DNA from: Adiantum capillus-veneris
Taxonomy: Eukaryota > Streptophyta > Polypodiopsida > Polypodiales > Pteridaceae
Assembly: GCA_014529385.2 (NCBI GenBank)
Contig: CM043966.1
Coordinates: 94,335,587 to 94,399,586, forward strand
Direction of reading: 5' to 3'
Length of the DNA stretch: 64,000 nucleotides
The notes beneath the pieces are model-generated. The model did no database searches and had not been told where the DNA came from. It was given only the letters and a program-made list of their open reading frames with translations. The first letter of the stretch is position 1, and every line of letters starts with the position of its first letter. The translations under genes and the position numbers were made by a program. Below are positions 42,603 to 52,500 of the stretch, one piece after another.

Positions 42603-42770
42603 AAATTGACTGAAATTACATACAGAATTTGAAATTACAAAGTCACTAATCAAAACAATTTTCATATCACCAATTGAAACAATTTTCAAGATTGACAAAT
42701 CACATTCAAAAGAATTTGCAAGATAGAGAGACAATTTCAAATATTTTTTATTACTTCCAAAACGGTGATT

Positions 42771-44195
42771 TTACATCATGTATCTGAGGAGTTCATAATT
42801 TTTTTGACCATTTCCTGGCGCCTGCCTATTTTGCGCGTAAGGCAACTCCCCAGTCAAGAGGGACTGCGCTATGGCCTTTGGGTCAGTTGAGCCAATGGAA
42901 GCATGTATCCCTATTTGGGCAAGCACTTTACCTGTAAGATCCCCTTCCCGCCTATACCGAGATCGGGATGGGATCCTTGACAGGTCTCTAGGTCTAATAA
43001 AAATCAGAGTCTCTAAATAAGAAAAATATAAGGAATAGACCTTTACCATTGACAATGGCTTGGGTCTATAGCCTTAGAAGAAGACCTAGTCCTGTCTCGT
43101 AGCGAAAACGGGACAATGTAGTAAAAGTTAAAAAAAACTATTTCGGCCCTATAACTGCCACAATTCGGCTAAGGTATCCTCCACCAACGCTTTTTTCCCT
43201 CTAACAGATGTGAGGGCACAGCCTTTGGTGGACTCCTCTCCAAGTGAAGAAGTTGTCTAAACGTTTTAGTGCGCAGGGATGGATAGTTACCTGACTAATC
43301 AAGTCCACCCATCCATGATTGACAACCTTAGTCAATCCCCACTTGCCACCCCGCACTCACACAAGATTCATTTATCTTATTATCACATTGTTTTAACATT
43401 TAAAATAATGGTTTCTTTTAATGTTCCATCACAGTAATTCCTTGAAGACAGCATTGAAAGCATTCTTTTAGAAAACAGACATCTTTAAACTTAAGACAGG
43501 GTACTGTCAATCAAAACATTATCCATAATAACCATGACCAGTACTCTTCTTGTCTCTAGACCACCTAAGCGTGAAAAACGACACCCATTCCTTGTTCAAA
43601 TCCGGAGTGGAATAAACCCCCACCCAAGGTTCCGGGTGCCCATACACCAAACCAGTTGTCCATACAACCGGGCGGCTCCCATAGGATAAAAACGGTATCC
43701 TAACTTATGTAGAAACATCAAGACATGACACGGAGTAGAAACTCATCGTTCATGGGGGTAACCGACTTAACCGTGGCTAGAAAGCCAATCATTATCATCA
43801 ATTTATATCAAGGAGTCGGAGGTGTCTTGAGACAAGCTGTCTTAAGGATGATCAAACATATCTTTCCTAATTCAACCAGTTTTAACCCAAACAATTCTTT
43901 CCTATATTATAAACAAATACACATTGGAAGTTACCTTCCGTTTTCAGCCAGTTTATCCTTCTTACGTATGCAATGCTAACTTATAAAATAACTCAAACTA
44001 ATTAAAGACTTAATTGAACAATGAGACACCCACCTGGGATTGATTGGCCATCTGCTGTTGCGCTGGCGCCTGAAGACTCTCCTCTGTAGGCCTACTACTA
44101 GGCCCGGCTTCGTCGTCATACGACGCTCTAGTTCGTTTTGAAGCTACGTCCTCATCATCAGATGTAGGATTTGCTCGGGTTCTTTTTGGTATCAT
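42771..44195 (-). CDS. Possible spliced gene fragment, unknown function
   Basis: A minus-strand first exon could begin at 44195 (MIPKRTRANPTSDDEDVASK), continuing acidic and Gln/Ala-rich to MANQSQ, where a good donor (CAG then GTGGGT) occurs at about 44030. A second exon-like stretch at about 43150-43250 reads TTSSLGEESTKGCALTSVRG in phase after an acceptor (CGTTTAG). A further frame at 42771-43055 reads RPRDLSRIPSRSRYRREGDL. I could not connect all parts in phase and recognise no family. The N-terminus is nuclear-protein-like or gag-like. This is a weak call. Confidence 0.25.
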
Positions 44196-44219
44196 AACTT
44201 CTTATCCTTATAAAAAGGT

Positions 44220-44748
44220 CGTCTAATCATTAGGTAAATAGTTCAAAATCTAGACTTAACCTTTGTACTCAACCGTAACCCATCCAAGGTTAAATTTATA
44301 GTCTTAATTGATAAATTCTTGACCTAGTAATTTCTTATTTGTCTATATAGGCATGATAACTTTTTCCACCGCTTCCCTAAGGGTTTTCTAAGCTCTCCTA
44401 ACTTTCTTATAATTTTCTATATCTTTTTCCTAATTTTCCCATCAACTTTTAAGCTAATATACTACTTATTTTGGGCTCAATATTTATTGTATTTAATTTT
44501 TCTTAAAGATTTCATTTCCTTAACTTGATATCATAGGTTTACACTTACTATAATTTTTCTAAAAACTTTTAACCACAAAGTCTATTTATTTTAATTAATC
44601 ATTTGCTAAAAATGGGACTTTTGGTCAATTATAATTTCATAACCTCACTAATTAACTATGGTATAATTACCACAAGTAGATTATGATATTTTTGACTTCT
44701 GATAATTATCTTATTATTTTCCAACTTAGTTATATAATTTCCATCTTC
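44220..44748. other. AT-rich region without a gene
   Basis: AT-rich DNA with no reading frame of note. Some segments (TATGGTATAATTACCACAAG and following) look like strongly diverged extra copies of the 152-bp repeat that starts after it. Confidence 0.5.
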
Positions 44749-45226
44749 AATTTTTAGCTAAAATTAGGATAATTTGACTTAAATAAATACTTATACTACT
44801 TTTCTAACCTTGACATATTTATCACGGCCTCTTTATTATGTAAGCTAAGTGGGATAAATAGAATGTAATCATATAGTATGATTTACAAATTTCTCCCTTG
44901 AAATTTCCACCAAAATTAGTATATTTTGACTTAGATAAACATCTATTCTACATTTCTAACCTTGGCATAATTATCACGGCCTCTTTACCCTATAATACAG
45001 CTCTGATAAATAGCATGTAATTATAGCACATGATTTAGTAATTTCCCTCTTTAGTTTGTAGCTAAAAATAGTGTAATTTGACTTAGATAAATATTTATAC
45101 TATGTTTCTAACCTTGGAATAATTATCACGAGCTCTTTACCATATAATATAGCTCTGATAAATAGCATGTAATCATATAGCATGATTTACTAATTTCTCT
45201 CTTTACTTTTTAGCTAAAAGTGAGTG
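44749..45226. repeat. 152-bp tandem repeat, about three copies
   Basis: The TTTGACTTAGATAAATA block occurs at 44771, 44923 and 45075, exactly 152 bases apart each time. Other shared blocks are TTTCTAACCTTGGCATAATT, ATCACGGCCTCTTTACC and CTGATAAATAGCATGTAATC. Units are AT-rich and differ by several substitutions. The unit length is close to one nucleosome, as in many plant satellites. Confidence 0.88.
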
Positions 45227-45954
45227 ATAAGTTACCTGGAGGAGGCAACTCCAAAGGGAAGACTGAAGCAAGTCCCACAGTACCTGAGCCTCTGAACAAA
45301 GGCACTTGGTCGCTGTCACACCCATATCAAGTTAGCAAAATGGGTCTCTCAAGGGAATGGTCATGGCCCTAAGAGTGTAGATAACTCTGGCCTCTCGTAG
45401 TTCATAGGAAACTGGTGACAAAAGTGTCTACCTTAGGATTCTGGGTGCATAGTCCTGGTCGTTCTTCTTGTATACTCTTTTGATGTATGAGGAGAGTGGC
45501 CGGGAGTGCCCTACCCGACTCCTAAAACAAAACAAAAGGCTAGTAATGTTAGACGGGAGAACACAAGATTGGTCAGCCTAGGAGAAGGAGGATTACAAAT
45601 CAGAAGCAGGTCAAGGACAAACAAATGCAAAAAAACTTGATTGAGGTGTTGAGCGAGTATGGATGGAAATATGGCTAACTGAGCTAGGGGCATTTGGCCT
45701 GTCAAGGAAGCTGAGTCGTTGGCAAAGTAAAAAGGAGGTGGGTCAAAATGGTTACTACCAGATGATGAAGAAATAGAAGAGTGGAATCTAGCAAAGAAAA
45801 AAGGAGGTGGGTCGAACTGATTATTGCCAGATGACAAAGAAATAGAAGAGTTGGATCTTGGTTTAGAGGAGAACCCCAAAATGGTCAAAATCAACAAGCA
45901 TCTGAAGTCGAAGATTCAAGAACAAACCAATAAATTATTTTAGAGATACAAAGA
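45227..45954. other. Unassigned region upstream of the gypsy scrap
   Basis: A minus-strand frame at 45511-45897 (Ser/Phe/Pro-rich) repeats an NxFDPPPF(Y/F)FA segment twice, reflecting a local duplication of about 69 bases near 45715-45800. On the plus strand the same DNA may be the degenerate start of a gypsy pol. No domain is recognised. Confidence 0.35.
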
Positions 45955-46218
45955 TGTGTTTTCTTAGGAGCACATGGACCTGAAGGGCATCAATCAAGAG
46001 GTGTGCTAGCATAGGATACCACTTAAGCCAAATGCAAGACCAATTAGGCTATAGCGATACTGAATGAATCCCAACTATGCTAAGAAGGACAAGGAGGAGA
46101 TTAACAACCTACTGAAGGTGGGATTCATAGCAGAGGTAGCAAGGAGTGATTGGCTATTCTTGATAGTGGTTGTACCCAAGAAGAATGGGATGTTGAGAAT
46201 GTGTGTCAACTATCAAAA
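45955..46218 (+). pseudogene. Gypsy reverse transcriptase N-terminal fragment
   Basis: Plus-strand reading gives EHMDLKGINQEVC, then NARPIRL, MNPNYAKKDKEEINNLLKVG, FIAEVARSDW, VVVPKKNGMLRMCVNYQKLS. This is the pre-RT and first RT segment of a gypsy element with several stops. It stops matching RT right after QKLSA, where helicase-like sequence begins. Confidence 0.75.
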
Positions 46219-46375
46219 GCTGAGTGCATAGAGTATATGATAGATGGAATGAGGGAAGTGCTTGTGGATAGCCATCTCTTAGCATATTCTATTATCATAG
46301 TTGATGAAGCAAATGAAAGAAAAATACCCACTGATGTCCTCTCGGAGGTGCTTAAGGACGTAATAAGTCTGCTCA
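46219..46375 (+). pseudogene. DEAH-box helicase fragment fused to the RT fragment
   Basis: The frame continues without a stop from the RT scrap into EYMIDGMREVLVDSHLLAYS, then IIIVDEANERKIPTDVL and SEVLKDVIS. This matches the region around the DEAH motif of PRP22/DHX8-type spliceosomal helicases (usual KYMTDGM...DEAHERTIHTDVLFG). The DEAH is DEAN here. Sequence related to the copia leader follows at about 46400. It is a truncated processed-pseudogene-like piece. Confidence 0.72.
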
Positions 46376-46587
46376 AATTTTTTATTCGGGCTCATTTCGG
46401 CCTCCGTTTCCACTACATGCAATACTGCACATGCTATTTTGTCATCTTGTGCAACATTTTTGTCAGTGCCATTTTCTGCATAACAGGTCCCTTACAGTCT
46501 ACTACGGTTTGTGCTATATATCACGTGTTGTTCTCGCTTTGTTTCTCCTCTTTTCGGGAAGTTTTCACATAAAGTGCAGCATTTACC

Positions 46588-47410
46588 ATGGCTGACAACA
46601 ACACATATGTGTTCAAGATGTTTGATGCTGAGGATAGATTGGATGGGGACAATTATCCTATGTGGACTTACATGATGCAACATGTTCTTGTGTCAAAGGG
46701 TGTCGGAAATATTGTGGAGGGCATTGATGTACGTCCTGGTTCTGAGGATGTAGACGATGTTGAGGATTCTGCAGGTCTTGCTGCAAGGATTGTTGTTGTT
46801 AGAGTTGTTTTGCCTACAACAAAGCAAGCTTGTTGGGATGTAAAGGATGCGCATGGAACAAGCTCATGCATTGATTGCATTGTCTGTGAAGCACACCATT
46901 ACTCCTCACATTCGTTCAGTGAAATCTGCAAAACAGGCTTGGGATATTTTGGCTGGTCTTTATGCAAGCTGCAATGAGGCAAAAATTGCATTGCTGCGTA
47001 AAGAGATGGAGTCAAAGATTATGCATGAGGAAGATGATATGGACACTTTCCTTGCTAATGTCAAGGATATCAATGAGAAACTTATTTTTGCAGGAGGTGA
47101 AGTCATTTCAGACAGTTCCCTTGTGCAGACTGTTCTTGATGCCTTGCCAGACTCTTACCAGACTTTGCTAGTACTTGGAGACTTATGACCCTAAGGAAAT
47201 CCTAAAGTCGTTAAGTTTGATGCATTGTGCACATTGCTGTTGCAAGAGTCACTTTCCAGAAAAAACAAGACCAAACAACGTGCAGTTGAACAGGCTTTTA
47301 TTGCTTCTCAAAGAAAGGGTGGTAACAACAATGCAGCCACTTCTTATGGTTCTTCTGCGAGTGGAAAATCACATGTTCCTAATGCTTCTACTGGCAGCAA
47401 TTCGTCTTGA
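46588..47410 (+). pseudogene. Copia plus copy gag
   Basis: The start MADNNTYVFKMFDAEDRLDG is at 46588. The frame shifts near 46850 into 46847-47188 (AWDILAGLYASCNEAKIALL, UBN2-type gag) and again near 47190 into 47225-47410 (LLLQESLSRKNKTKQRAVEQ), ending at a UGA at 47408. Gag would build the virus-like particle. The frameshifts make this copy inactive. Confidence 0.82.
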
Positions 47411-48364
47411 AATTTTGGTGATAAGGGCAAAAAGAAGATGCGTTGCCATTATTGTAAAGCTAATGATCACTTGATCAAGCAGTGTCCTAAGTTGAAGGCC
47501 AAAGAGGCTAAGAAGAAAGAGGGTGGTTCCACTACAAATGTTGGTTCCACTACAAGTGCAGCCATTGTTGAGTCTTCTGTGAAAGGAGATTGTGATGCTG
47601 ATGTTGATGCAGAATGGGCTTTTAGTGCAAAGTGCACTTACAATCCTTTTGTCCATGATGCATGCATGTCAGTTGCTGCAGATTCACATGTGTGGTATTT
47701 TGACAGTGGTGCTACAAAGCACATTACCTCACATCGTGAATTGTTCACCTCTCTCGAGTCTGTCCCTCATGGGAATTCAGCCACTTGTGCCAACAATGCC
47801 TCTTATCCGGTTCAGGGAGTTGGAAAGATTGTGCTTACTACTGCAAATGGCAGTTCTTTCACACTTGTTGATGCACTTTATGTACCTGGGATAAAGAAGA
47901 ATCTTTTGTTTGTATCTGCACTTGCTAGACTTGGACTTGTAGTCAAGTTTGTGGATGGAAAATGTACAGTCCATGATCTCAATTTTGGTGATGAAATTGT
48001 TGTATCTGGCATATTATGTTGTGGGATGTATAAGCTCACTTTGTATGGCATGTGTGGGCAAAATTTTACAAATGCAGTTGTGGATTCTAAGGCTATTTTA
48101 GATGCAAAACTTTGGCATGCACGTTTTTGGCATCTGAATTTTTCGAGTTTGCTGCATTTGCAAAAATCTCATATGGTTGCTTCTTTGCCGCCTCTTGAAG
48201 CACGTGTCAAACATGTTTGTGAAGGTTGTATTTTGGTTAAAATGCGGCATTCTAAGTTTCCAAAGGATGGTTCAGTTAGGGCCACATGCAGGTTGCAGCT
48301 GTGCATAGTGATGTTTGTGGGCCCATGCAAACTCTGTCCTTGGGAAATTACCTTTACTTTGTGA
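47411..48364 (+). pseudogene. Copia plus copy nucleocapsid, protease and integrase start
   Basis: The long frame 47438-48364 begins with a zinc knuckle, CHYCKANDHLIKQC. It then has the protease active site VWYFDSGATKHITSH (about 47690), the pre-integrase domain (LWHARFWHLNFSSLLHL) and the integrase zinc region (VKHVCEGCILVKM). The protease motif DSGAT is canonical for copia. A frame shift near 48300 moves the integrase core out of frame. Confidence 0.88.
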
Positions 48365-49266
48365 CTTTCATTGATGATTACTCCAGGCATGTATGGGTAT
48401 TTCCGCTTAAAGCGAAGTCCGAAGTTTTTGTGTGCTTCAAAATACTTTCTGGCTATGGCTGAAAATGTCTCAAAATGTACTACGGGCACCCTCCATTTGG
48501 ATCGAGAGGGGGAGTATATGTCTCATGAATTCTGGCTAGTCGTGGGATAAAACACCAATGTATAGTGCCTTATACGCCTCAGAAAAATGATGTTGCTAAG
48601 AGAAAAAATAGGTCACTTACAAAAATGGCACGGTGTACGGTCAAAAGTCAAGCTTTGACGCATTCTTTTTGGCTTGAGGCCATCATGTGTGCCACTTATG
48701 TACTAAACAAGTGTCCTATGAAAGCATTGCAGTCTATTACTCAATATAAAGCATGGCATGATAGAAAGCCTTCTATTGAGCACATGCTTGTTTTTGGCTG
48801 TTTGGCATATGCTTTGGTCCCACAAACACAGCGCAGAAAATTGGATGATAAGGTTGTCAAATGTATTTTTGTTGGTTATAGTGCTGAAAGCAAAGGTTAC
48901 AGGTTGTATCATCCACAAACAAAGGATATTCAGCTGGTTTCACGGGATGTTGTGTTTGTGGAAGATTCTGTTCAGCCCTTGTTGTCATGTACTAGAGACA
49001 GTAATGTAAGCTCACAGGACATTTATGACACTTTATTGCCTCTTTTCAGTGGTGGAAGTATGAGTGTAAATTCCAATGAGGCAAATGTACAGCCTATGGG
49101 GGTTTTTGAAAATGTTACAGATCAACCTATTACTGATGCAGATGTACATGATGTACTTGATGAGGAAAGGGTTGAAATGAGCAGGCTAGAGGTATGCCTA
49201 AATGGCTGGTGCATACTTTGCGTGATAGTAAATTGGATGCACCTTTGTCTAGTCGTACTCGTTTAG
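48365..49266 (+). pseudogene. Copia plus copy integrase
   Basis: The core is scattered over frames. FIDDYSRHVWVF follows at about 48368, LDREGEYMS near 48498, then 48565-49266 with TPQKNDVAKRKNRSLTKMAR. In that stretch the usual PQQNGVAERKNR motif reads PQKNDVAKRKNR, so the catalytic Glu position is Lys. It continues into the integrase C-terminal part (KCIFVGYSAESKGYRLYHPQ). The site at 49021-49040 (TTTATGACACTTTATTG) is the intact version of the element C insertion point. Confidence 0.8.
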
Positions 49267-50045
49267 GTTCTCACCATGCCTCTTATGCATCATATTGTTA
49301 TGCTTTGGTTGTGTCTAGCTTAAATGATGTTGAGGAACCTTTGTCTTTTGATGAAGCACAGAATTCAAAAAATTGGATGGCTGCCATGCAATCAGAATAT
49401 GATGCACTTATAGAAAATGACATGTGGACTTTATGTGATTTGCCTCCTGTCAAAAAGGCCATTGGTACAAAGTGGGTTTACAAGTTGAAACGCAAGCCGG
49501 ATGGTGAGGTTGATCGCCATAAGGCACGACTTGTTGAAAAAGGCTATGTGCAGCAAAAAGGCATAGATTATGAAAAAAAATTTGCTCGCACTTGTCGTAT
49601 GACTTCTGTTAATTTTCTATGTGCATTGGCAGCTCATTTTGGTTGGGATGTACATCAATCTGATATTGTTACTGCTTTCTTGAATGGTGACATTTTTGAG
49701 GAAGTCTATGTAACGCAACCTCGTGGTTTTGTTAAGAAAGGACAAGAGGACAAAGTGTGCAGATGTAAGAAGGCTTTGTATGGGTTGAAGCGATCTCCTC
49801 GTGCTTGGTATGGGAACGCTAGCACTCATTTGGTCAAACGAGGCTTTCGTAACAGTCCAACAGAAAGCATATTGTATGTCAAGCATTAGGGCGATGCACT
49901 TCTCATTGTTGTTCTTTATGTGGATGATTTGTTGATCATTGGTCCCAATGAGGCACATATTGCTGAATGCAAGGCTGATTTGAATGCTACTTTCAAGATG
50001 AAAGATTTGGGGCTGTTGCATCATTACTTGGGCATACAGTTTAAG
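49194..50045 (+). pseudogene. Copia plus copy reverse transcriptase
   Basis: The frame 49194-49889 has SKNWMAAMQSEYDALIEND, GTKWVYKLKRKPDGEVDRHK, VHQSDIVTAFLNGDIFEEVY (first catalytic Asp) and CRCKKALYGLKRSPRAWY. A stop at 49887 is followed in phase by VVLYVDDLLIIGPNE (catalytic Asp-Asp, about 49916-49935) and HYLGIQFKQ. This is the RVT_2 family of copia elements. Confidence 0.88.
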
Positions 50046-50933
50046 CAGTGTGATGGTTGGTAATACCTCGTGTCAAAAAAGTTACATAGAGACATTGCTA
50101 TGTAAGTTTGGACTTGAGGATTGCAAACCTATTGCCACTCCCATGGAAATAGGTTTGAAGTTGAGTCTACATGATGCTCGTGATCTTGCTGATGTCACTC
50201 TTTACCAAACTATTGTTGGCTGCCTCATTTATGTATGCAACACGAGGCCGGATATTCAGTTTGCAGTCTCACAGGTTAGCAGACTTATGCACAACCCAGG
50301 GTCTAAGCATTGGTAGGCTGTCAAGAGGATTTTCTGCTACTTGAGTGGCACTTTACATCTTGGCTTGTTTTATCCCAAGGGGGGATCATTGCTGCTATAC
50401 TTACATGCTTTTTTGGACTCAGATTGGGCTGGTTGTTTTGACACGTGAGTGTCCACAAGTGGTTTTTGTTTCATGCTTGGCAATTCATGTATATCATGGT
50501 TGAGCAAGAAGCAACCTACTGTGGCCACTGTGAGTTGTGAGGCTGAGTACAGGGGGCAATCTTCATAGCTACAGTTGAGTGTGTATGGCTTAAACGCCTT
50601 ATGGCTGATTTGGGTGTTGGACAGGACACTGCCAACACTATCTACTGACAGTCAGAGCACAGTGGCAGTTGCAAGGAACCCAATTTTTCATGCTCACACA
50701 AAGCACATTGAGGTGCATTACCACTATGTCAGGGAGAGGCTCTCAACAGGAGAGATCAACTTGGTTTATGTGCCAACACGGGACAACCTTGTAGATCTTT
50801 TCACAAAGGCATTGTCTCGTGAGAAGTTCGAAGCTTTCTGCAAAGCTTTCGGCTTACTCTGTGGACTGATCATGTCCTCAGGGCATGGCACTTCCCTTTA
50901 CTCAGTGCTATCTCTCGTTCACCCCATCACTCC
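50046..50933 (+). pseudogene. Copia plus copy RNase H
   Basis: Frames 50050-50316, 50400-50570 (stops) and 50575-51039. Motifs are GCLIYVCNTRPDIQFAVSQ, AFLDSDWAGCFD (Asp), VSCEAEY (Glu), STDSQSTVAVARN (Asp) and HTKHIEVHYHYVRERL. The catalytic residues are present but stops at 50313, 50444 and 50565 break the frame. Confidence 0.82.
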
Positions 50934-50943
50934 AGGGGGGAGT

Positions 50944-51146
50944 TGTTACCATATACATGTGGTAGTGATGTGTGTGAGCACACTTAGGACCGCCGGGGCA
51001 TTTTCCCCCTCTTTAGGAGGTTTTTTCCCTCGTGCATAATATATATGCCAATCACTCTAGGGCTATCTATCTTTCCATTGCACACTAAGTATTACACTCT
51101 CTATTGTGTGCATTAAGCTTCCTTCGTCTTCTCCAAGCTATGTGAA
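50944..51146 (+). repeat. Copia plus copy 3' LTR (incomplete)
   Basis: It starts TGTTACCATATACATGTGG directly after the polypurine tract AGGGGGGAGT. It matches the minus copy's LTR to CTTCTCCAAGCTATGTG and then diverges, so about 25 bases at the end are missing or replaced. Confidence 0.75.
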
Positions 51147-51243
51147 CAAAATTTATCAATACATGAGCAAAGATAGGGTCTTCTTATTTACAAATTGAAT
51201 AATGTGCTGGTTAGAGTAGTCCATGGGAACCAAGTTTTAGTTT

Positions 51244-52043
51244 GTGATTGGAGAAACTAGTTTCGGGAAAACAACACAGGTTACACAATATCTAACAAAA
51301 TCAGGGTACACTACAAAAGGAAAGATTGGCTACATACAACCTCAAAGAGTGGAAATAATGTGTGTAGCCAAGAGGTTTGGTAAAGAAATTGGCTGCATGT
51401 TTGGTGAAGAGGTTGGCAAGGTGATTAGGGTTGAGGATTGCAAGGGGCTTGAGATAGTGGTCAAGTATATGACAGATGGAATGGTTCTGAGAAAGGTGCT
51501 TGTGAATAGTTGGTTCTCATCATATTCTGTTATCATGCTCGATGAAGCATATGAATAAACAACACACATTGAAGTCCTCTTTGGGTTTTTGAAGGACCTA
51601 GGAAGGTGGAAAAATAGTTACATCTTATAATGGTCACCTCAACTACACTTGGTGCTGAGAAGTTTTCTAGGTTATGTTTATATTGTAACATTTCACTATT
51701 TGAGGAAGGGTGTTTTCTGAGGAGATACTATATGCAAAGCAACCAATGAGTGACTACCTAGGTATAGTTGCACTTATTACTGCTATGCACATACATTGAA
51801 GTGAGCTAGAAGGTGATAACATTCTGCTTTTGATAGGACATGAAGCAATTGATACAATGTGCCATATCTTACACAGAGAAAATGAAGGGGTTTGGTCCCA
51901 ATGTTCCAAAGCTGGTTATACTCCCAGTTTACAGTGCCCTTCCTAGTGAAATTCAGATAAGAATTTTTGACACAACACACCAGGAACAAGGAAAGTGGCG
52001 GTTGCAACCAATATTTCAATCAAAACACAGAGGGGGAGCATGA
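51244..52043 (+). pseudogene. PRP22/DHX8-like DEAH helicase pseudogene
   Basis: The intronless reading begins IGETSFGKTTQVTQYLTKSG (Walker A, usually GETGSGKTTQ), then GKIGYIQPQRVE, KYMTDGMVLRKVLVN and VIMLDEAYE, where DEAH has become DEAY and the next codon is a stop. Decayed middle sequence follows. At 51840-52043 it resumes with [20 protein letters not shown] and [10 protein letters not shown], matching the start of the second RecA domain. PRP22 releases spliced mRNA from the spliceosome. The lack of introns and the stops suggest an old processed pseudogene of the RNA helicase. Confidence 0.85.
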
Positions 52044-52139
52044 TATGGCCCTGCTGCCTTGCCTCAATCTTGACTCCTTGGATGGCATCACAACCCTGTC
52101 CGCCAGGTTGTTCTTTATTGTCCAATGCATGTGTGACTA

Positions 52140-52500
52140 TGAGGCAATGTAGGCTTGGTAGATGGACTATCCAAGGCCAATGAAGGTAGCAAGGCTCTTG
52201 AGATATACTCACACATGGAGAAAAGGGGATGTGACCCCAACTTCACTTCCAACATTGTCGCATAAAGTAGCCTGGTAGATGACATGTCAAAGGCCAATGA
52301 AATGAGCAAGGCTCTTAAGATATACTTCCAAATGAGAAGAGGGGATTCGTCCCAAATGTGGTCGCATAAATTTCTTGATACACGGCCCGTTGAAGCAAAA
52401 TGAGGTCAGTAAGGCTCTTGAGATATACTCTCACATGGAGAATGGGGGATACATCCCAAACGTGGTGACATATAGCAGCATGGCTACATCACCAATGTAT
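52140..52500 (+). pseudogene. PPR-repeat protein pseudogene
   Basis: Three degenerate 35-residue pentatricopeptide repeats are legible. Examples are LVDGLSKANEGSKALEIYSH with MEKRGCDPNFTS, then SLVDDMSKANEMSKALKIYF, then a third with SKALEIYSHMENGGYIPNVV after a frame change. PPR proteins bind organelle RNA and are greatly expanded in land plants. Stops and shifts make it a pseudogene. It follows the helicase pseudogene by about 100 bases. Confidence 0.75.

Larger units (their letters stand above)
41825..42645. repeat. Large inverted repeat with two internal hairpins
   Basis: The arms 41825-42110 and 42363-42645 are inverted copies around a spacer of about 250 bases. Each arm contains its own near-perfect palindrome. 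The flanking text also matches: the GACTTTGTAATTTCAAG block at 41830 pairs with 42625-42645, and the ATTGGTTTTGCA block at 42075 pairs with about 42385-42397. The structure is diverged between arms by scattered substitutions. It resembles foldback or MITE-like transposon ends. Confidence 0.85.
46400..51146 (+). mobile_element. Copia-type LTR retrotransposon, plus copy
   Basis: A Ty1/copia element with gag, zinc knuckle, protease, integrase, RT and RNase H in copia order, then a polypurine tract (50934-50943) and a 3' LTR starting at 50944. The LTR homology ends at about 51146. A 5' LTR was not found: upstream sequence matches the minus copy's leader (TTTTGTCAGTGCC block) and then runs into helicase-like DNA. 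Multiple frameshifts and stops occur. It provides the uninterrupted version of the site where element C inserted in the minus copy. Confidence 0.88.

Noticed and set aside
44749-45226. CRISPR array
   Set aside because: The 152-bp units are contiguous tandem repeats without spacers, in a plant-like genome.
51244-51558. Functional DEAH helicase gene
   Set aside because: Walker A and DEAH motifs are altered and stops follow; it covers only a fraction of the family length.
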